Positions 59,537 through 64,000 of a stretch of DNA of 64,000 nucleotides are shown in pieces. The stretch comes from Cupriavidus nantongensis. Its GTDB lineage: Bacteria > Pseudomonadota > Gammaproteobacteria > Burkholderiales > Burkholderiaceae. The notes beneath the pieces were generated by a model. That model ran no database searches. It was not told the DNA's origin and saw nothing but the letters and a program-made list of their open reading frames with translations. Within the stretch, counting starts at the first letter, position 1; every line of letters starts with the position of its first letter. The translations under genes and the position numbers were made by a program. The stretch is from contig NZ_CP014844.1 in assembly GCF_001598055.1 (NCBI RefSeq), forward strand, positions 1,728,967-1,792,966, given 5' to 3'.

Positions 59537-61230
59537 ACATGTCGACTCGCAACCCCAACGAGCCAATTGAGAATCTGGCAATCGGACAGATAATTGAGGT
59601 TGATGGATCTCGCCTTGTAGCCGAGTTGAATCCAACTCTCTCGGAACTCTCGCGTGTGTATGCGGGAGAAACCTATCCCATCGGACAATTTGGTTCCATT
59701 ATCAGAATTCATTTCGGGCGTCGCCTCGTTTACGCGTTGGTCGGCCGACTGAGGATGAAATCGGAATTTCAGGCGGAGCGAGGATTGGTGCCAGCATCAT
59801 CTTCGGATGAAAGAATTGTCGAAGCAGACCTGTTCGGCGAAGGCGAATGGGTTCATGGGGCATCCGGTGAATGGGAACTTCGTTTTGAACGTGGGGTTTC
59901 AACCTACCCACTCCCGCAGCAAACGGTTTATCTGACTCCAAAAGCTGAATTGCGGTTTATTTACGGGAGAGCTAAGGGTGCCGTTGTTCAGCTCGGGCAG
60001 CATGTCGGTTCCGGCGGAACCCCCTGCCTTGCGGATTTGAACGAACTACTCGGTAAACATACAGCAGTTCTCGGGTCCACTGGCGCTGGAAAATCGGGTA
60101 CGGTTGCCGCCATCATTCATAGTATTCTTGAGAGGGGCGACACAAATTCATATGACAAATGGAAGCCAAGGATAATTATCCTCGACCCCCATGGGGAATA
60201 CGGCAGCGCATTTGCCGATCACACCAAACTTTCTTCTGATGACGGAACGTTAACCCTTCCATACTGGCTGTTGGACTTCCAGGAGACAGTTGCCCTGTTG
60301 ATTGGAAAGACTGAATTTGTCGCGACATCACAGGCCAATATCGTCAAGAGCGCCCTCATGTCCGCCCGTGAAGAGGGAGCACAGCAGCTCGGTCTTGACG
60401 CCAATCTCATTACTGTCGACTCTCCCGTTCCATATAAGCTGTCGGCACTTAAAACAAAAATAGAAGCGGACAAACCTCCACAGGCGAGCAAACAGGATTC
60501 TCATAACTCGATACTTCAAAAACTCGAAGTATTGATGACCGATGCCCGACTTAGATTCATGATGACGGAAGGGAACGGTGATGGTAACGATCCATTCCCT
60601 GAAGTCATTAAGCAACTCACTAGTGACGGACCTCAGCCACGCATTATCGATCTGTCCGGCGTCCCCAACGAAGTAGCCGGTGTATCAAGTGCGGGTATTG
60701 CTCGAACCCTATTCAATTTGAAGATATGGCAGACGCAGCCAGAACGGGAATCTGATCCGGTCCTAGTGGTTTGCGAGGAAGCTCATCGCTATGTTCCGAA
60801 TCGGGGCGAAGCGCAATATGAGGCCGCTCAAGAGGCGATCAGGCGCATCGCCAAGGAAGGACGAAAGTATGGTGTTGGGCTCTTGTTGGTATCCCAGCGC
60901 CCGAGCGAAGTAGAGGCAACTGTTCTTTCACAATGTAATAGCTGGATTGTTCTGAGAATCACTAATGACACCGACAGGGAGCACGTTCGATCCATACTGC
61001 CAGATTCGATGTCCGGTCTGACGAAGATGCTATCTGGCCTGCGGAGGCAGGAAGCGATCTTTGTTGGCCAGGCTGCAATGCTGCCTTCGCGCATTCTTAT
61101 ACGGGATTTGAAGCCTGAGCAGTTACCGAAATCAAATGACATCGACTTCGATAAGGGGTGGCAAAATGATGCAACCCCTGATGCACAGATCGAAGATGTC
61201 GTTAACCGTTGGAGATATCAGCGCCGATGA
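59533..61230 (+). CDS. HerA-like (DUF87) ATPase partner of SIR2
   Basis: A 565-residue HerA/FtsK-superfamily ATPase: N-terminal beta-barrel (HAS-barrel-like; VYAGETYPIGQFGSIIRIHF), Walker A VLGSTGAGKSGTVAAI near residue 181, Walker B VLVVCEEAHRY near 410 and LLLVSQRPSEVEATVLSQCN. Such HerA hexamers assemble with SIR2 into defence complexes (SIR2-HerA/Nezha-type). The ATGA overlap to SIR2 and shared low GC show they are one unit. The stop overlaps a truncated 24-codon ORF. Confidence 0.9.
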   Translation: MNMSTRNPNEPIENLAIGQIIEVDGSRLVAELNPTLSELSRVYAGETYPIGQFGSIIRIHFGRRLVYALVGRLRMKSEFQAERGLVPASSSDERIVEADLFGEGEWVHGASGEWELRFERGVSTYPLPQQTVYLTPKAELRFIYGRAKGAVVQLGQHVGSGGTPCLADLNELLGKHTAVLGSTGAGKSGTVAAIIHSILERGDTNSYDKWKPRIIILDPHGEYGSAFADHTKLSSDDGTLTLPYWLLDFQETVALLIGKTEFVATSQANIVKSALMSAREEGAQQLGLDANLITVDSPVPYKLSALKTKIEADKPPQASKQDSHNSILQKLEVLMTDARLRFMMTEGNGDGNDPFPEVIKQLTSDGPQPRIIDLSGVPNEVAGVSSAGIARTLFNLKIWQTQPERESDPVLVVCEEAHRYVPNRGEAQYEAAQEAIRRIAKEGRKYGVGLLLVSQRPSEVEATVLSQCNSWIVLRITNDTDREHVRSILPDSMSGLTKMLSGLRRQEAIFVGQAAMLPSRILIRDLKPEQLPKSNDIDFDKGWQNDATPDAQIEDVVNRWRYQRR

Positions 61231-61301
61231 CCATTGCCTTTATTGATCTTGTGAAACGCTACGAAGCGCACTGGGCAGATTGCGCCTGGCAGCCGGAGTG
61301 A
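61227..61301 (+). pseudogene. Truncated small ORF at the right border of the cargo
   Basis: An ATG overlapping the HerA stop (ATGA) opens 24 codons, MTIAFIDLVKRYEAHWADCA and WQPE, then stops two bases before the convergent TIGR03747 gene. The translational coupling and low-GC start suggest the 5' end of a third gene of the SIR2-HerA unit whose remainder was lost at the junction with the ICE backbone. The second half already has backbone-like GC. Confidence 0.45.
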
Positions 61302-61302
61302 T

Positions 61303-62052
61303 CTACAGATATTTCTTGAACGTCGCCGCCGCAATGCACACCGCCACGCCGAGCAGTGCCGCGCTGGGCAGCAGGATCAGCAGCGGGTTCACGCTAACCG
61401 GCAGTGCTAGGTAAGTCACCCACGGCAGCACGGCCAGCGGGATCAGGCTGGCCCTGGCGCGGTGATAGATGAACCCCGACTCGCGTCCCGCGCCGAAGCG
61501 GCGGATGTCCCGGCGCACCAGGCCGTCCACCAGCCCGACGAAGGCGGCCATCAGGAACAGCGGCAGGGTCAGGCACAGCACCAGCAGCCGCACGAGGAAG
61601 ACCAGCGTCGTGTAGGCCGAGGCGATCAGGTAGCTCTCCAGATGCACGTAGACCAGGCCGATGTAGTAGCGGAAATCCTTGGTTGGGCGATGGCTGCCGG
61701 CGCTGGCCTGCGCCGAGGCGTCGCGTATCCAGTCCAGCAGACCGCTCTTCACGAACAGCCAGTCGTAGCCCTGCTCGACCAGCCGGTGCGCAGTGCGCCC
61801 CGGCTCCTGCACCAGTGCGCTGCGCGTGAAATGCGTGGAGAGCTGATCCAGCTCGTAGTGCAGCATGCCCTGCGCGTGGCGCCAGCCCTGATCGGGCCAG
61901 AAGAAGTGCATGCCGACGCATTCGATCAGGATGCACAGCAGCAGCGCGCCGCACAGCACGCCGAAGAAGCGGAACGGCAGCGTGACCAGGCCGGCGATCA
62001 GCCCCTGCTGTCGTTGCTGCTGGCGCTGGGCCGCGACGGCCGGATCGCTCAT
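61303..62052 (-). CDS. Integrating conjugative element membrane protein, TIGR03747 family
   Basis: A 249-residue membrane protein: spans at LVTLPFRFFGVLCGALLLCILIE-like region near residue 20-43, a periplasmic part with RYYIGLVYVHLESYLIASAY, and three C-terminal spans (TTLVFLVRLLVLCLTLPLFL, PLAVLPWVTYLALPVSVNPL, SAALLGVAVCIAAATF). It matches the PFL_4697-type protein always encoded after TraD; the two overlap by four bases. It probably assists the coupling protein. Confidence 0.9.
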   Translation of the reverse strand: MSDPAVAAQRQQQRQQGLIAGLVTLPFRFFGVLCGALLLCILIECVGMHFFWPDQGWRHAQGMLHYELDQLSTHFTRSALVQEPGRTAHRLVEQGYDWLFVKSGLLDWIRDASAQASAGSHRPTKDFRYYIGLVYVHLESYLIASAYTTLVFLVRLLVLCLTLPLFLMAAFVGLVDGLVRRDIRRFGAGRESGFIYHRARASLIPLAVLPWVTYLALPVSVNPLLILLPSAALLGVAVCIAAATFKKYL

Positions 62053-64000
62053 GCTTCGGCCTCTTCAGCCGCGGCCATTTGCTTGAAGTCGTCCAGCAGG
62101 TCGTCGGGCAGCGCCTTGTCCTGCAGGCCGGGGATGCCTTGGTTCTCCCACCAGTCTCCTGCCTCGACGTAGTGCTGACGCATGTAGCCGGCCAGCTCCT
62201 GCAGATCCTTTGGCATGGCTTCGTCGGGATCGGGTGCCGGCAGCGGCATGCGGACTTTCCAGAGGTTGCCGCCCTCGATCAGCGCGAAGCATTGCCCCTT
62301 GGGCAGCGCCACGACATGCGCGGGCTCGATCAATGGCGCGCTGGTCGTGCTGATGCGGTCCTGCGTGTTGGACGTGAACGCGGTATTGCCGTGCGGGTCG
62401 GAGCTGTCGGTGGCGCCGCTCATCAGTGCCGTGGCGTACACCTCGACCTTGGGCAGTTGTCGCGTCAGCAGTTCGGCGGTGGCGGTTTCGCGCACGCGCA
62501 GCATGAACAGGTTGTTGAAGTTGCCGACGACCTGGCCGGCCTTGGCACGGTTGCCGATGCGCGCCTCGATGTCGCTCAAGGTCTGCGTGTAGGCCGTCAC
62601 CTGCACGCCGGCACCGCCGCCCTTGTTGACCATCGGGATGAACTCGTCACCCATGAGTTCATTGAATTCGTCGGCGTGGACGTTGATCGGAATCTTGGCA
62701 CCCACCGCTGCGCCGGGTAGCCCGTCATCGACGCCGAACTTGTAGATGTGGCCGGCGACCGAGACCAGATCGCTGAACATCGAGTTGCCCACCGCCGCCG
62801 CGACCTCGGCGTCGGACAGCGCATCCAGCCCCACGTAGACCACCGCGCGTTTGCGGATGACCTGCATCCAGTCGAAGATCGGTCGCGGGTCGGACAGGTC
62901 GGAATAGTTCGGTGCGAGCAGTTGCGCGATCTTGCCGGTGGTGAGCTTCTCCAGCAGCGGCAGCAGCGAAGCGACGATCTTGTCGAAGTACGTCCGGTCG
63001 TAGCGCACGGCGCTGCGCAGGCCGTCGAGCACCGGGTCATAGACGCGCACTTGGGAGAGGTACTGTTCGAGGGCCACCACGCGCTTCTCGCGCCCGATCA
63101 TGTTGCGCGGGATGTTCTTGTCGTTCAGCTTCGCTTCGAGCTGGACGATGACCTCCCAGGCCTTCGGCTCGTTCCTGGCGAAGTAGTGGTGGGCGTACTC
63201 GATGAACAGCGCGTCGATGTTGATGACGTGGCGCTGGATCAGCAGATAGTCCGGCCGCTGCCCCAGCTCGACCAGGGCGCGCGCGATGATGTTGACGAAG
63301 CGCCAGGCGAATTCGCGGAACGCGGCGCTGTTGCCTTCGCCCGAGAGCTGTCCGGCGATGCGCGTGGCCACCTCGGAGATCCGCCCGAACCGGCCCACCG
63401 CGTTGTAGCGCGCCGAGATGTCCGGCCAGCCCAGATGAAAGACGTAGAACTCGCCTTCGCGCCCGGCGCGCTTGGCTTCGACGTACATGCGCTTCAACAG
63501 GTCGGCATCGCCCTTGGGGTCGAAGACGATGACCACCTCGTGCTCGCCGCGGACCTTGCGGCGGATGTCTTGCGTGATGAACAACTCGGCCAGCCGCGTC
63601 TTGCCCACGCGCGTGGTGCCCAGCACCAGGGTGTGGCCGACGCGCTCGCCCAGCGGCAGGGTGACGTCGACCTCGGCCGGTTCGATGCCATGCAGGCGCG
63701 GCATTCCGCCGACCGGCGGCAGCGGCCGCGCCGGGTTGAGCGGGCTGTCCCAGGCCAGCGCGCGCGCCAGCTTCGAGACGGGAAACGGCGCGAACTCAAG
63801 CCGCTCCTCCAGCCGCCGGGCGGCCCGGTAGATCGCCGTCGGCTCGACATAGCGGCGGAACTCCGGCCGGTAGGTCTGCATCAGCCGGTGCGTGTGCCGC
63901 TGCTCCCAGCGAAAGCCCCGGCCGACGAACAGCCGTTGCTGACTCACCGGCACGTCGCGGCTGGTCATCACGTAGCGCGGCAGGCGGCGGATGTTGCGGC
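62049..64000 (-). CDS. traD: Conjugative coupling factor TraD (TIGR03743), 5' end beyond the window
   Basis: 650 residues visible; the frame stays open to the window edge (reads NIRRLPRY before the first GTG at 63971), so the N-terminus is missing. Walker A LVLGTTRVGKTRLAEL, then VVIVFDPKGDADLLKRMYVE, and the C-terminal VNKGGGAGVQVTAYTQTLSD (with the TQ motif of TraD/VirD4 ATPases) are present. It delivers the TraI-bound DNA to the type IV secretion channel. Downstream it overlaps the TIGR03747 gene. Intact as far as seen. Confidence 0.93.
   Translation of the reverse strand, partial: RNIRRLPRYVMTSRDVPVSQQRLFVGRGFRWEQRHTHRLMQTYRPEFRRYVEPTAIYRAARRLEERLEFAPFPVSKLARALAWDSPLNPARPLPPVGGMPRLHGIEPAEVDVTLPLGERVGHTLVLGTTRVGKTRLAELFITQDIRRKVRGEHEVVIVFDPKGDADLLKRMYVEAKRAGREGEFYVFHLGWPDISARYNAVGRFGRISEVATRIAGQLSGEGNSAAFREFAWRFVNIIARALVELGQRPDYLLIQRHVINIDALFIEYAHHYFARNEPKAWEVIVQLEAKLNDKNIPRNMIGREKRVVALEQYLSQVRVYDPVLDGLRSAVRYDRTYFDKIVASLLPLLEKLTTGKIAQLLAPNYSDLSDPRPIFDWMQVIRKRAVVYVGLDALSDAEVAAAVGNSMFSDLVSVAGHIYKFGVDDGLPGAAVGAKIPINVHADEFNELMGDEFIPMVNKGGGAGVQVTAYTQTLSDIEARIGNRAKAGQVVGNFNNLFMLRVRETATAELLTRQLPKVEVYATALMSGATDSSDPHGNTAFTSNTQDRISTTSAPLIEPAHVVALPKGQCFALIEGGNLWKVRMPLPAPDPDEAMPKDLQELAGYMRQHYVEAGDWWENQGIPGLQDKALPDDLLDDFKQMAAAEEAEA

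Larger units (their letters stand above)
1..64000. mobile_element. ICEclc/PFGI-1-type integrative and conjugative element, seen across its attP-like junction
   Basis: Almost every recognisable backbone gene belongs to the PFGI-1/ICEclc set: AlpA, ParA, ParB, DUF2857, STY4528 protein, PFL_4669-type protein, SSB, TopB, TraD, TIGR03747, the TIGR01690-to-TIGR03757 transfer genes, MobH relaxase and a 618-residue tyrosine integrase. Neither a chromosomal flank nor a full tRNA gene is seen. The gene order puts the integrase next to the alpA/parA end, which is the arrangement of a circular or tandem element. Both window ends lie inside the ICE. Cargo occupies two main sites, 20.8-27.8 kb and 45.5-61.3 kb, with a small toxin-antitoxin insertion at 30.1-30.9 kb. 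Confidence 0.9.

Noticed and set aside
45740..61230. BREX or DISARM locus
   Set aside because: No PglZ, BrxC/BrxL, DrmA/DrmB or phospholipase DrmC is found; methylase and helicase are type III Mod/Res and a PLD/SNF2-type protein.

Overview
The window is about 64 kb of GC-rich DNA (roughly 65% G+C by eye) made up almost entirely of one integrative and conjugative element of the ICEclc / PFGI-1 / PAGI type. Such elements live in Pseudomonas, Xanthomonadaceae and Burkholderiales; the host species cannot be read from the window. No ordinary chromosomal housekeeping gene was recognised. Nearly all backbone genes lie on the minus strand; the integrase and the cargo modules lie on the plus strand.

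Layout. (1) 1-7.1 kb: small, mostly uncharacterised minus-strand ICE genes (DUF3085, a DUF5983-like gene, others) and a cytosine-C5 DNA methyltransferase. Several are followed by their own terminator-like hairpin and preceded by a recurring structured leader RNA; one gene is frameshifted. (2) 7.6-17.9 kb: replication/maintenance module: topoisomerase III, SSB, DUF3158, the PFL_4669-type protein, an STY4528-type replication protein, DUF2857, ParB, a HicA-like protein, ParA, AlpA. (3) 17.9-18.9 kb: attachment region. It holds the 18-bp tRNA-Gly 3'-end core GTCTCGTTTCCCGCTCCA with no tRNA gene in front, a promoter pointing at the integrase, and a terminator. (4) 18.9-20.8 kb: IntB13-like tyrosine integrase. 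(5) 20.8-27.8 kb: LysR-like and XRE regulators, then a five-gene translationally coupled operon joining an AbiEi/AbiEii-type toxin-antitoxin pair to an ABC-three-component (ABC-3C) system. (6) 27.9-31.3 kb: MobH relaxase TraI, PrlF-YhaV toxin-antitoxin pair, DUF3742. (7) 31.3-45.3 kb: mating-pair-formation genes (TraG-N, TraU-like, VirB4-like ATPase, lipoprotein, VirB10/9/8-like, small membrane proteins, RAQPRD) with a RadC and a DsbA-like protein. (8) 45.5-61.3 kb: defence island between the RAQPRD and TIGR03747 genes: a HipA remnant, an HTH gene, a PLD/SNF2-type helicase, an AAA ATPase, an S8 subtilase, DUF4391, a type III R-M Mod and Res pair, a visibly more AT-rich SIR2-HerA pair, and a truncated small ORF at the boundary. 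(9) 61.3-64 kb: TIGR03747 membrane protein and the coupling protein TraD, cut by the window edge.

How it fits together. ParA/ParB, TopB, SSB and the STY4528 protein should maintain the excised form. Int recombines at the tRNA-Gly core, TraI nicks and pilots the DNA, TraD couples it to the type IV secretion channel, and the cargo protects host and element. The integrase end and the parA end, which lie at opposite ends of an integrated ICE, are joined here through an attP-like core. The window therefore shows the junction of a circular or tandemly repeated element, and positions 1 and 64000 would be linked by the unseen part of the backbone (PilL, helicase and similar genes).
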